Shown here: piece by piece, positions 50,246 to 61,212 of the stretch
Layout: each line of letters opens with the position of its first letter
How positions within the stretch are numbered: the first letter of the stretch is position 1
Assembly (NCBI RefSeq): GCF_003590095.1
Contig: NC_039498.1
Coordinates: 1-64,000 of the forward strand
Direction of reading: 5' to 3'
Length of the DNA stretch: 64,000 bases
DNA from: Trichoplusia ni
Taxonomy: Eukaryota; Arthropoda; Insecta; Lepidoptera; Noctuidae
The notes under the pieces: model-generated
What the model was told of the DNA's origin: nothing
The model's input: the letters and a program-made list of their open reading frames with translations, nothing else
Databases searched by the model: none
Position numbers and translations under genes: made by a program

Positions 50246-53200
50246 TGGGACTAGGCGAAGAAGTTTGCAACTCAGAAGGATTGAGGCAATTGTTATACTA
50301 GTTTGAGTAACGGTTTAAAAAGTTAGTTTTAGCATTTTGTAATGTCGTTAGGTTTAGTTTGCTTTTAGGTCAGTGAATTTCTATACCTACATATTAATAA
50401 AAACCTAAAAGTTAGGTTCAGGTTAGGTCTATATATCGATTGTAATTTCAGTTCAGATATATCGGTTTAATTGACATGTTTCTAAAAATTGTAACAAATA
50501 CTATGGTCTATATACATGCCCCTTTTTCCCTGCAATGGCACGACTGTCAGTCACTTCAGGACAGATATTACTTTTCTTTACTTTCCTTTGAAAGAACACC
50601 AAGCTCTGCTCCTTAAAAAGTCTTAAAATTCAGGCGGTAGTTTAGATGCTTTTTTGGTAACGCCGCAACTTGCTATTATGCCAAATTAATTAATGCGAAA
50701 TCTGTCAGTCAAGTTTTGGTCATGTCCGAGTTCATGCAGGTTGGTGACCGGCCTGGTCACGCACTGCCGAACTTGTTGGCCATTGCTTGGATTATACAAT
50801 AGCCAAAAACTGGATAAGCAGTCTTGTACAACCTAGCTTAGTATGGGAATTAAATGGAAGAAAAAGGTTCAGACAGAAACTATGAATTGACTATCGCCTG
50901 TAGCCTGTAGATCTTTAAAAAAAGAATAAAAAAATATTATTTTTTTTATTCTAAACTTAAATTGCCAGAGTATTAGGGAGGTGCTTGATGAATTATAGCA
51001 ACTATGATCTAAAAAAAACTCTGCTCTAGATTGTTAAGAATATATGACCTGATGATGTAACAAAAAAAAGTTCGCTTCTTCAAAATTATAATACAGTGCC
51101 ATCTTTACAGTTCACGCGACGGTCTCTCATGCAATATTCAGGAAGTTGCTAACTCAATTTGTCTTCGTCTGTGGGTCATGCAAATGTTGGTACTGTGAAT
51201 GAGGTCTGATTCGCAACTGTTAACTTTTTGTGTCAATTTGAACGTCTGACATAACAGAACTGTGTGCTTAGTCGAGAGCCAAAGCCTTTCAAAGCTAGGT
51301 ACAGCTAGCAAGAAAAGTCCTTGGACACTGACAGAAATAGACATCTACAGTAAATTGCAATAAGTTAGAAGTCGGTATGGAAATAAATATACTTTCGAGC
51401 TCTTGAATTATGGAAGTTGTTATACCTTCATGGGAGTGTGTTAGTCTGACTGAAGAAAGACCATGAACATGCGCATTGACTTTCTTTGCTGATCGTATAA
51501 CGTAAACAATTTTCGCACAATAACTCAATTTTATCCGTTCCTTGTTGTTGCAACGAACGCTTAGTTAAAATAATTAAAATCTTCACTAGAGAGTTCACGA
51601 GTGTAAACATTCACGTGATCAAATATCATTATTACTTTTCTCTTACTTAAGTACGTCATTTAGATTGCATGCCACATCCATTTATCACTAATTATGATCA
51701 TCCATGGTTAACACCCATTGTTTTGATCACAACATGCTTAGTCATTTTTGGAATTCTTTTTAATTAGTTTTAAGGCGAAGCTAGGTTTGTAAACGGTTGT
51801 ATTCAGCAATAAATTAAATGAAACAATAGTATGTAGGCTCCCACTTGGCTGTGTGTCTTTTTTTTAAAACGTTGTGTCCTTATGTGGCCAGCATTGCCAA
51901 GTACTTAGTGGTTTATTTATATCGAAATACAACGCTTTTGTTACTGAAAAAAAAGAATCGAAAGCTAAGAAAAATATTCGTGGCCAGTTCCCTCTTTCTG
52001 TGTTATAAGTAAAGTGGACTAGTAATATTAAGTAAATTAGGATATGTAAACATTTCAAAAATGTTTTTTCGATATTAAAGATATGAAGAGTTTCCTATTT
52101 GTAATACACTTGCTCTAAGAGCTTTGTAACCGTACTTGTATTAGTTAAAACGTTTTCGAAAACCGTTCAAGCCATTTACTTGATGAACCATAAACCTTTC
52201 ATTATTTTGCGAGGGAAGGTCAACCACCTTCGGTATGTCATTGCCATCAACAGCGTAATGAACCTCATTTACCTTTGAATTTAAAAAAAAAATTTAGAAT
52301 TTGCTCATCCCAACTTTACGACTCAGGAGTAAATATTTTCTTACGAGTATAGTATTTAACTTGTATTTTAATATTGAGTCTTACCTACGTTAACAAGTTT
52401 CTGGTTGTGTTACAAAGGCGTGGTCGAAAACACTTAGCGATTTCTATTGGGCAATACATTTTATACATTAATTTTTATAAAAAAAATATTCGCCTTCAAA
52501 TCACGAATAATAAAGAAAAAAATTGAGTATAAACGATCTGGCTGTACAAACAAGAGATGTTTTAAAAAACAAATGAATCCCAAGTCGTATAAAGAACACG
52601 TGTGTATAAAATAATTGTGGGAGATCAGTCGCCAAGTTCAGTACACAACAATGCTTAGGCCATGTTTTCGAATGTTTACATAATAAAATTTGGAACACAA
52701 TACCGATCTGTCGGCTGCCGACAAACAAAGGATAAGATGTAATTGAACACTGTACCAAATGTTTACTTTAAATATACTTCCGCAAGTACTTGGTGTACTG
52801 TAGGCAAGTCATTTGCATCTCAATAAGAGCCTTTGAATACGAATATTAATTAGAAGGTAAAGGTTGTGAGCTTGGCCCTTGCGACTTCGTGGGGGTTATC
52901 TCATGAACTGCTGGACCGCTTTTGAATATTCTGTTTTGCCGCTCTATATTGAGTAATGATGACTTGCTGTTATCGCTAGCAGCAGTTTGATAATAAATGA
53001 GAAATTTTGTCTTAAGGGATTTATATTTCTATTTTGTTTCATCCACATTTACCTTTATACAATATGCTAAACATGTTCAAACAAATAAATATACATTTAA
53101 AAGTCAATGAATTTTGTGCCATGGAAAGCAGGCGAAGAACGAACTATGACCTTTCTTAGGAAGATGCCATTTTACAGACTACGTTTTTTTAAACGTATGC

Positions 53201-53474
53201 AATAATCACAACTGTCCATTCTTTTGTCAAGAGCAAAAAGCGTACAAATGAGTTACAAAAACACCTGAATTACATAAATATAAAACCGTTATAATATCAC
53301 TATCATTTTTGTGCTAACAACGCACCCTGGGAAAACAACAAGGAAGTGAGAAATCAAGTATCAAGAACAAAGAGTTTACGATCACAAGACTGTCGTATTG
53401 CAGAATCTTATTTGGGCATCGAACTTAGCAAATTTCAGCGCGCCCCTGTACTATATATAGCCTTTTTGAATAGT
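50246..53474. other. Non-coding stretch, nothing recognised
   Basis: Overlapping minus-strand frames at 51138-51610 (60-77 codons) show no motif. GCGACTTCGTGGGGGTTATC at 52881 may be a fragment of the Helitron or MITE families but is too short to call. Confidence 0.45.
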
Positions 53475-53545
53475 ACCGATGTCAGTTTTGAAGCGAGATA
53501 ACGCTAAGTTTCGTGTGTCTCCGTCTCGTTCCTACAGTGGCAACA
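53475..53545. mobile_element. FB-140 fold-back repeat, copy 13 (degenerate)
   Basis: TTTTGAAGCGAGATAACGCT pairs loosely with CTCCGTCTCGTTCCTACAGT. It lies about 50 bp left of the hAT target duplication. Confidence 0.45.
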
Positions 53546-53592
53546 GATATGTTAAGAGCCTATGCTACAGGCATTGACGTATACAGTCTATA

Positions 53593-53600
53593 CTTATAGT
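53593..53600 (+). repeat. hAT target-site duplication, left
   Basis: CTTATAGT, repeated exactly at 55133-55140. Eight bases is the diagnostic duplication length of hAT transposons. Confidence 0.9.
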
Positions 53601-53624
53601 CAGGGACCGGACAACCCCACTTTA

Positions 53625-53835
53625 GAGTTAAGCCGTTTGACAGGGTAACCCGTACACGGGGTAACTCATATCGCTGTGTTACCTTTTGTTCGAGTTACAT
53701 CCTCGAAACCCAGCGAAATGGTTAACACCTTCATTATGGTAACCACGTGAAGGGGTTAACCCCTTCAATAACTTAACCCTTTGAAGTGGTTACCTTCACG
53801 AAAGGCTTTTATTCGTGTTACCCTGAATTACCCAC
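53625..53835. promoter_or_regulatory. Left subterminal GGTTAACC repeat array of the hAT element
   Basis: Variants of GGGTAACCC, GGTTAACACC, GGTAACCACG, GGGGTTAACCCC and GGTTACC recur about every 15-20 bp on both strands. They are probably transposase binding sites; this is inferred from hAT biology. Confidence 0.6.
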
Positions 53836-53967
53836 TAAACTTGAGCTGCATACTTGCACCCTAGCGGCCCCTCATTGCTTTACTAAGACTACAGCTGATT
53901 TTCTTCTATCGCCGACGCGTCGCGCCTCTCGGACAAACTACCTACGCGCGAAACGTCATATAGGTAA

Positions 53968-54165
53968 CTAGCTGTTGCCCGCGACTTCGTCCGCGTGGTT
54001 AGAAGATATAAGTTAGGAATTTTTGAACGAAAGCCCTCGAAGATTAATATTTTTCCTCGTATTTGCCACATTTTCCATTAAATCTTCGCTCCTATTAGTT
54101 GCAGCGTAATTTTATATACCTAGCCTAAAACCTTCCTCGATTATTGGTCTATTGAACACAAAATG
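53968..54165 (-). mobile_element. Helitron fragment, copy D, nested in the hAT element
   Basis: On the minus strand the 3' end is intact: CGCGGACGAAGTCGCG then GGCAACAGCTAG, followed by T. The body matches copies A-C as far as the TTGAACACAAAATG region. The 5' third is gone, and about 45 bp not found in the other copies lie near 54017-54062. Because it lies inside the hAT element, it inserted later or came along with the ancestral hAT copy. Confidence 0.75.
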
Positions 54166-55132
54166 AGATCAAATTTTTTAGATGAAATTATTTATAATAA
54201 TTTCAAAAAAAATCGAATGCAAGTTTTTTTTCATTTTTTGCATTTTCTGAGAAGATTTGACGGGTGAATTTTCGATTGAAAATTAGAGTGTTTTTTTATA
54301 TTAATTCAAAATAAGGTGAAAAAATAAATATTTTTAATCAAATAAATTACAGCGTATTTGGGACACAAAAAAGTAAGTTTTCACCAAATTTCGTTACAAA
54401 AATAATTTTTTGTAAAAGATAAAAATAAAAAACCACAATCTTGGTTTTTTAGATTTTTCACATAAATTTTGAGGCTATGTGAAAAAAATGTAAACACAAA
54501 AGTTTTAGATCTTTTTCTTTTAGAACTTTGCCATTTGACTTTTTTCGATACGAATTTTAGTTTTGCCGGAAATTGATAAAAACCGTTTTTTACTCTTCAA
54601 ACGTCACTCCCACCCCCTTCCCGACCTCAGATCACCCGTAAATTATTTTTCCTTTCATTTTTATAATATTCCCCTCCTTTTCTAATGGGTTTCATCCTAC
54701 TATTTTTTAATTTGGTTTTAAAAATTATCGACCCTGGTCTACAAGTATAGACACGAAAAATATATATCACAACGTTTGAAAAGTGCGACAAGCAAAATTA
54801 AACTGTAAGATCATATCCACAATGATTTTTATTCCATGTTTACAAGTCGCTCGGTAAATGCAACAATGGCGCCGCTGGGCGGTAAGATGTCACATGCGCT
54901 CGTGGTTATACTATTTTCAAACTAATGTCTATGATAAAGAGTGCATATTGCATTGTCTTAGGTTGGAGTGGGTTACCCTGTTACAGTGTTACAGGGTAGT
55001 AAAGGGTAACCTGTTCAGAATAGGGTTCCAGTAATCCGTTCGAAGGTGTAACATATGTGATAGGGTTTTTTCTTGAAGCGCTTAAAAAAACCCCTTCAAA
55101 AACCCTTTCAATGAGTATCCGGCCGGTCCCTG

Positions 55133-55140
55133 CTTATAGT
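55133..55140 (+). repeat. hAT target-site duplication, right
   Basis: CTTATAGT, identical to 53593-53600. Confidence 0.9.
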
Positions 55141-55750
55141 AAGTGTGTATTAACTTGACTATGCTTGATAATACTCGGCTAATGCAACACTAACATCTTT
55201 GTTTTGAACTTTAATTACCTATTATTAAAGCTGAAATTGCCAGTAATTGCTTGTCCACAATTTTTGGCGAGCGTTGCCTTGTCAGATCATGTCATTCATG
55301 TCAATAACTTCATTGCTGTTTAAAACAAAAAAAGGCACTCGGAAAAAATCACTTTAAACGGCAATTTACCTTAAAAAGTCAATTTTGCGACAAAATTTCG
55401 TGTAATACTCCATTTTGAAGAATTATGCACATTTTCTTCGAAGTTTACAGTTACGGCAATTTGGGTGTGTTGAGTGTTAAAAGATGATAGTGTTCCAAGG
55501 AAAGTAGCGTAATACACCAGCCATTATTCTGATGGCTATCTTTACGCAATCGTTGACATTCTTCATTCAGTAACTTGATACTTTCGAACGGCCTGTGCAC
55601 AGAAGATTGAAAGATAAACGACTTCTAATAATTGTGGGTCAAGGGTAAGAATACTAAATAAGTTTTTATACACGTTCCATTGCCGATTCTAGGTGATTGA
55701 TAGTTGCGCTTTATTATAAATAGTAAGAAATGGTCTGAAGTAATATGATA
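55141..55750. other. Non-coding stretch, nothing recognised
   Basis: AT-rich, no supportable feature. Confidence 0.55.
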
Positions 55751-55832
55751 CTGTTAAAGTAAGTGTTGGAGGGAGACAACGATCCTCACGGCGGAGAGCG
55801 ATGTCTCTTTTCAATAACAGCAACGAGTAGAG
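55751..55832. mobile_element. FB-140 fold-back repeat, copy 14 (degenerate)
   Basis: GTAAGTGTTGGAGGGAGACA, then GAGAGCGATGTCTCTTTTCA and ATAACAGCAACGAG, match the inner part of the family. Confidence 0.45.
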
Positions 55833-56167
55833 TTGAGGAGTGTTAAATTATGCCTTCTCATTTTCTGAGTCTTCTGATTTCAATAGCCTTCTAAGAAATG
55901 GATGTTAATCTTTTGAAGAATGATGAAGTGATATGGGTGGGTACTTCTTTTGTTTTAGAGATCGCCATATGTTGACAAGTCGGTGTCGTCTGTAATCTAA
56001 GCTCGTCTAAAAGCCAGTAAATTATTTGGACGAATAAACAAATGTGTGTGGTCGGGTGATGGACGGATTCGAAGCACGTTTTTGTTGAAAAAAGGTTTGA
56101 ATATGATTTATGTATTTGTTTTAGTGAATTAGGAAAAGATGGGGCGAAAAATCTTGAGTTATAAAAT
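55833..56167. other. Non-coding stretch, nothing recognised
   Basis: AT-rich DNA leading into the inverted repeat at 56181. Confidence 0.5.
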
Positions 56168-56180
56168 AATTTTATTTCAT

Positions 56181-56316
56181 GTTGATCTGAAATATAATTG
56201 ATTAACAGAGTAGTATTCCCATTCGCTACTGTGTGGCATCGCGAATTTATTCAGAGAATAAAAAAAAAAAAAAAAAAAGTTTTTTAGTCTATGGCAACTC
56301 ACAACTAAACGTCACT
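56181..56316 (+). repeat. Left arm of large inverted repeat
   Basis: 136 bp, reverse-complementary to 61543-61675. All bases match except that the A run here is 19 long and the T run there is 16. It begins GTTGATCTGAAATATAAT and ends CAACTAAACGTCACT. An extension to 56168 also matches the extra short copy at 61352-61398. Confidence 0.9.
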
Positions 56317-56692
56317 TTCTTTTTTCGCGACTTAACGGCATCGTGGTGATTTTGTTAATTACACTTTAATTACGTTATTTAAATAGTTTTTGGCATATTT
56401 CAAGTCGAAAAAGTATTGCCAAGTGATACAAAAGCCTTGAAAATACTGGCCAAGATGTTTAAAAGTGATCTTCGAGACTATAAAGGCGCTGCGGAGTTAA
56501 TGCAGGATGCGTGTACGCAGCCCTTGCCCTAGGTTCATCGCCGTGGGATGGAACCCCAAATTACGGAATATAAACGATGGAACACTGACCCATAACCTCA
56601 AAGAGGGGGGCCAACAGGTGAGGTTTTCTCTGATTTTAGGTTCAGCGAACAAGGACGCAAATATGATGTGAGATGATGCGAAATACTAAAAA
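56317..56692 (+). other. 5'-exon-like sequence without proven gene
   Basis: The left arm is followed by CpG-containing sequence. An ATG at 56455 in a favourable context (GCCAAGATG) opens a 25-codon frame (MFKSDLRDYKGAAELMQDAC...) that stops at 56530-56532. Further on, CCAACAGGTGAGG at about 56610 is a good splice-donor-like sequence, but it is not in frame with the short ORF. The layout resembles a promoter plus first exon. I do not recognise the peptide, and no downstream exon was found. Confidence 0.25.
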
Positions 56693-57250
56693 CATGCATG
56701 AACCGAGCGGGTCCGAGAGACTTTAGCTCGAAGATCGGGCTCTTCGCGAGACGTCGTAGCTCTGATAAACCCTACTGCAAAGTTCGGGACGCGAGCCCGC
56801 AACTTTGATAGTACACAAAACAACATGCATTACGTATAACCGAGCTAGTACGCGATGCTCCACGCTCGATGTTAAATTGTGGGCGCCCCCAAATTACGGA
56901 AAAGACATGCATGAACCGAGCGGGTACGAGAGACTCTAGCTCGAAGATCGGGCTCTTCGCGAGACGTCGTAGCTCTGATAAACCCTACTGCAAAGTTCGG
57001 GACGCGAGCCCGCAATTTTGACAGTACACAAACAACATGCATTACTACAAAGTTCGGGACGCGAGCCCGCAACTTTGATGGTACACAAACAACATGCATT
57101 ACTACAAAGTTCGGGACGCGAGCCCGCAACTTTGATGTTACACAAAGAACATGCATTACTACAAAGTTCGGGACGCGAGCCCGCAACTTTGATAGAACAA
57201 CATGCATTAAGTGTAACCGAGCTTGTACGCGAGACAGCTCGAAGATCAAA
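56693..57250 (+). repeat. GC-rich minisatellite, 57-bp units with higher-order structure
   Basis: Four head-to-tail units with AGTTCGGGACGCGAGCCCGC start at 56994, 57051, 57108 and 57165, exactly 57 bp apart. A fifth isolated unit is at 56781. A roughly 140-bp lead sequence (CATGCATGAACCGAGCGGG through GACGTCGTAGCTCTGATAAA) occurs at 56693 and again 213 bp later at 56906. Each 57-bp unit contains CAAAGTTCGGG and CCCGCAACTTTG, which form a stem-loop. Because 57 is a multiple of three, long frames (120-138 codons) stay open on both strands; these are consequences of the repeat, and the plus frame has no ATG at its start. Confidence 0.85.
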
Positions 57251-57600
57251 ACTTCGTACGAGATACGACAGTTTTGATGAAGAACATACTATGTTCACTG
57301 GTTCTCACAGTCCACAACAAGAACCAATGGTGACACTCTTCGAGGTGGATTCGAGGCTCAAGATAGAAACAAGACCAATGCACCTATCAAGAATGCATAA
57401 CAAAAGTTATAACCGAATACCACCTCTAACCTAAGCAAGGACTGTGGAAAACATAAGTGGTCCGGCATCAAACCAAAGTGCTAGCACAGCAAGGTGGACC
57501 CAAGAGTGGTATGATACAACTGTGACACCCTCGCTGAACAGGACACAGGAAGGGTGGCCCCGAGAGGGTACACCATGCCATGCATCCAGCAGGCAATTGT
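57251..57600. other. Segment between minisatellite and CpG-poor interior
   Basis: Contains CTCACAGTCCACAACAAGAA, GGTGGACCCAAGAGTGG and GGGTGGCCCCGAGAGGGTAC. Its composition is intermediate and it has no recognisable domain. Confidence 0.4.
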
Positions 57601-60344
57601 CAACCAGGTATATGTAATATATCTAACTGTCTTTCATGTTGTGAACATACCACCACTAATGTACCTTAAAATACTTGAACATAACATTGTTTACATAAAC
57701 AATATACATATAAATGAAATCAACAATATGTGTCAGACCATCAATAACTCATGAGTTAGGGGCTGTACAAATATGCACTCACAGTAAAAAATTCTATCTA
57801 TATACATATATGTCTAAAGATTTAATATTCTTAAGACCACCAAACTCAACGGACAGATCAGATTTGTTCTTAACTGAAAACCAAAAATATATATAGAAAA
57901 ATATTATAGTTTTCAAATTGTGGATATGGGAACCTTGGACCATCAATATCACATGTCTTGCACAGTCTTAAGATAAAACTGATTCCTTAGGTTCAATAAC
58001 ACCTAAACTCAGAAAAATTAATCCGCTTTGAGTTTGAAAATGTCATATAAATTTACTGCAATTCCATGTAGTCCATGTACAGCACCCACAGTCCTTACAG
58101 ACTAGAAATTTAACAAACTGTTGTCTGAATGACCACCCATTGGTTAGAATCAGTATAAATGTCTGGCTGACAGAGGGGCTACACTCACATTTATCTAAAT
58201 GATTTTCCCTCATTGTTAACTATGGTTAAAGTATATTAGTGCAATAAATACTTTAGGTTTACTATGAATAGAGACTAGTTAACATCAGAAATACAGCAAG
58301 AATGCAACTCCTATAGAGATACTAAATATCAATGATATTAAACATTGCCCAATCAGCAAATTGGCAAGATTGTTGGGAACCTTCTGTGAACCTGCCCAAG
58401 AGGTTATGTTCAAACACACACAAAAAATAATAGAACAAGTTAAGTACTTAGCCTTGTTGCATAACAATAGCAATCTTGATGCTGTCAACTGACCTAAGAT
58501 GGGGCCCCATTACATAATCCGAAACTATAAGAACATTATAGAAAATGTATACTAGAACTAGTTTCTAAAGCTTTTCTAATAGAATGGTGACACATTGTAA
58601 TGGCGAAAACAATTGTAGTGTGGTGCCTTGTTTAGAATGATGACTTGCATTTAATACATCAATTAGAACATAATATTAACTGGATTAAAACACATTGCAA
58701 GATTATACAGCCAGAGTAACATGGCTGCAAATACATAAGTAAGATAAATAGTGCTCAGTTCCACATGTAAGTCAACGAAAAAACCATACTTGTTTCGTTA
58801 TCAATAGATTTTGGGCCCCACAAGTTTATCTATAGCAATAAAAACAATGTGACACACACATCTCTAAGAAGTGAGGCACCCAATAACATTAATGCTACTA
58901 AACACTAAATGTATATGCATCAATACTTAGTGGACATGAATATGTTTTTTAAGCATTCCCAACATTTGTTCACCTTACTAAATGTTTCAGAATATTAATA
59001 ATGACAAAGCAAAAAGTCACTAAGTTCTTATTCACCCAATTTTGGGATTTTTAACCGACAACACACACTGAGCAGACTAGGTGCCCTGACAAAAAGCATC
59101 TCTTAAGGGAAGCAGTTAGAAGCCAACGTTAGATAGCTCATTAACCATCATGTTACCATCTGTGTCAACAAAGCAGTAACCGGGATCCTATTTTGATCTT
59201 CACCCTTATTAATTAGGAAACATTAATAGAAAGTTTAGAGAATGGAGCTAGCTTCAAAACCCTAAATTTCCACAAATCAGCATTGACTCTAAAGATGGGA
59301 GAGGAATTAGGTATGGATAACAAAGGATTTCTGAGAGGCTTACTCAGATTGAGATTTGCCTGTATTACAGAAAGCCAGAACCCATATTTTGTATTGAACC
59401 AGCTAACTCATCTCCTAGCTGCCTCAAAACACAATATTATAAACATATTGCTTATCGGTTAAGAAAGTATAGATGGTTATTAAATAGAACTTGCAACAAC
59501 TGGTTACAAGCAACATGATGACAAAATAGGCTAGAACATAATTATATGGCACAGGAATAACTCTGTTGACAATAGACACAAACATACATATATTATGTTA
59601 ATGAAACATACAATACACCTGTATCTGAAGACACAGAATTATTTAGTTATTTATTTGAACCAAGACACAAAAATCTTCTAACTCCTAGCTTGGATAGCTG
59701 CTCAATGGGTACTAGCCGCCCTCTCATACATTAAACTAAATAACATAGCCCATGTCACACCCTGACAATTAATAAGATGAGAATTGTGATAACCAACCTT
59801 ACTCTCAGTAAAAAAGGAAAGGAACCATAATGTACTTTTTACTTTTAAGATCATAAATTATGGCTAACTTCTAAGATTTAAAGATCCTTGTAGCCTTAAC
59901 CAATACCTGAAATAAGTTAACTTTACCATATTAAAAGTTTTACCCTTGGCCTTCAAAACAGTTAATCAGGTATCAAATTTATACCTGCTGACAGCTGTAT
60001 CCCACACTCCAGCAGTACATCTGCAAGAGCAGCAGGAATGCTCTTGAGTTTAATCAGGGAAAAAGGTGGTTTGGTTGTAGGTTCTACTACCTTTGCAAGG
60101 CCTTATAGCTCATGTCTTAGGAACCGACAACTGCAGTGACAAAAATTTTAATTTAATTTTAATCATAATTGAGTGACTTACAAACTGCAACTGACAGTAA
60201 ATGGAATATCTCATTATCATCTTGTTATTTCTTATTAATAGCTTATAAATAAGAAATATTTGCAGTACCTTAAATACTCTTATTATTACTGCGCTAAAAA
60301 AGAGCAAAAATTAGTAACTAATTATCTAATTTTATGGCAAAATT

Positions 60345-60820
60345 AAAACAATATGAAGAAAATCTGTATTACTAAAAAAATCATAATTACATTGTAAATA
60401 ATTAAAAATAATTATCAGATTGTTTGACACAATTAACACAATGTGTAGAAAATTTGTTACTAAAAATTTATTGTTACATTGTTAATAATGAATAATTAAT
60501 TATCAAACTGTACACAATATCACTATGTATTGGAAATGTGTCTTACTCAAAATCCATAGTTACATTGTTAAAAGCTAATGGTTAAGTATCAAATTGCACA
60601 AGGTGCAGGAAATTTGTATGACTTAAAAAAAGTCATAGTTACATTGATGTCAAAAAGAGCACAAATTGGTAATTAATAGTCAATCATGAAATTGGTGGAC
60701 ACAGTCTCCACAATATGTGGAACAATTGATAAAGATATATTTATTTGCATAAACATGTGTAACATAACATAAAATTTGTTCATTGTTCCACTTAAAAACT
60801 CATATTACATTAATCTCAGT
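60345..60820 (+). repeat. Degenerate tandem repeat, period about 79-87 bp
   Basis: TTACATT recurs at 60387, 60474, 60560, 60639 and, two periods on, 60805. Around it recur ACTTAAAAAAAGTCATAGTT-like words, ATTATCAAATTG and CAATGTGTAGAAAATTTG. The units are clearly related but diverged. Confidence 0.6.
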
Positions 60821-60860
60821 AATAGAACAAAGATAAAGAAGTATTTATTTGCCTAAAACA

Positions 60861-61212
60861 TGTATTAAACATTTTTTGATGTGGTGAAAATATAAGGACA
60901 ATATATGCATCAACATGTTCTGCCCTTTTGGCTTACAAATTTGGCATTTAGAAAAAATTGTTAATTACTACAGACTAATTTTATAAAAAATGAAAATTAA
61001 TAGTTGATCAATAATCAATGTGTATGACAGAATATATGTATTAAACAATTTTTGATGTGGTGAAAATATAAGGACAATATATGCATCAACATGTTCTGCC
61101 CTTTTGGCTTACAAATTTGGCATTTAGAAAAATTTGTTAATTACTACAGACTAATTTTATAAAAAATGAAAATTAATAGTTGATCAATAATCAATGTGTA
61201 TGACAGAATATA
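60861..61212 (+). repeat. Near-perfect tandem duplication, 176-bp period
   Basis: TGTATTAAAC...GACAGAATATA is repeated with an offset of exactly 176 bp (units 60861-61036 and 61037-61212). I see only two substitutions, one in the T run after TTAAACA and one in TTAGAAAAAATTG versus TTAGAAAAATTTG. The duplication is recent. Confidence 0.88.

Larger units (their letters stand above)
53601..55132. mobile_element. Non-autonomous hAT-like DNA transposon, complete
   Basis: 1,532 bp with perfect 10-bp terminal inverted repeats CAGGGACCGG...CCGGTCCCTG and an exact 8-bp target duplication. CAGGG-type ends with 8-bp duplications fit the hAT superfamily. There is no transposase frame; the interior (54170-54720) is extremely AT-rich with T and A runs. 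Both subterminal regions are crowded with GGTTAACC / GGGTAACC words: at least ten occur at 53625-53835 and several more at 54970-55060, including an 18-bp palindrome GAAGGGGTTAACCCCTTC at 53749-53766. Such repeats are the usual transposase binding sites of hAT elements. A Helitron fragment is nested at 53968-54165. It would need a transposase in trans. Confidence 0.88.

Noticed and set aside
50400..50430. GTTAGGTTCAGGTTAGGTC as a possible interstitial TTAGG telomere repeat
   Set aside because: Only two loose matches, not a tandem TTAGG array.
52873..52940. GCGACTTCGTGGGGG and GAACTGCTGGACCGC as another Helitron copy
   Set aside because: Only two short words match and no terminus is present.
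57018..57434. 138-codon frame with a 19-residue repeat, considered as a repetitive protein
   Set aside because: It starts at a non-ATG codon, equally long frames exist on the other strand, and the openness follows from the 57-bp period. Kept only as a low-interest finding.
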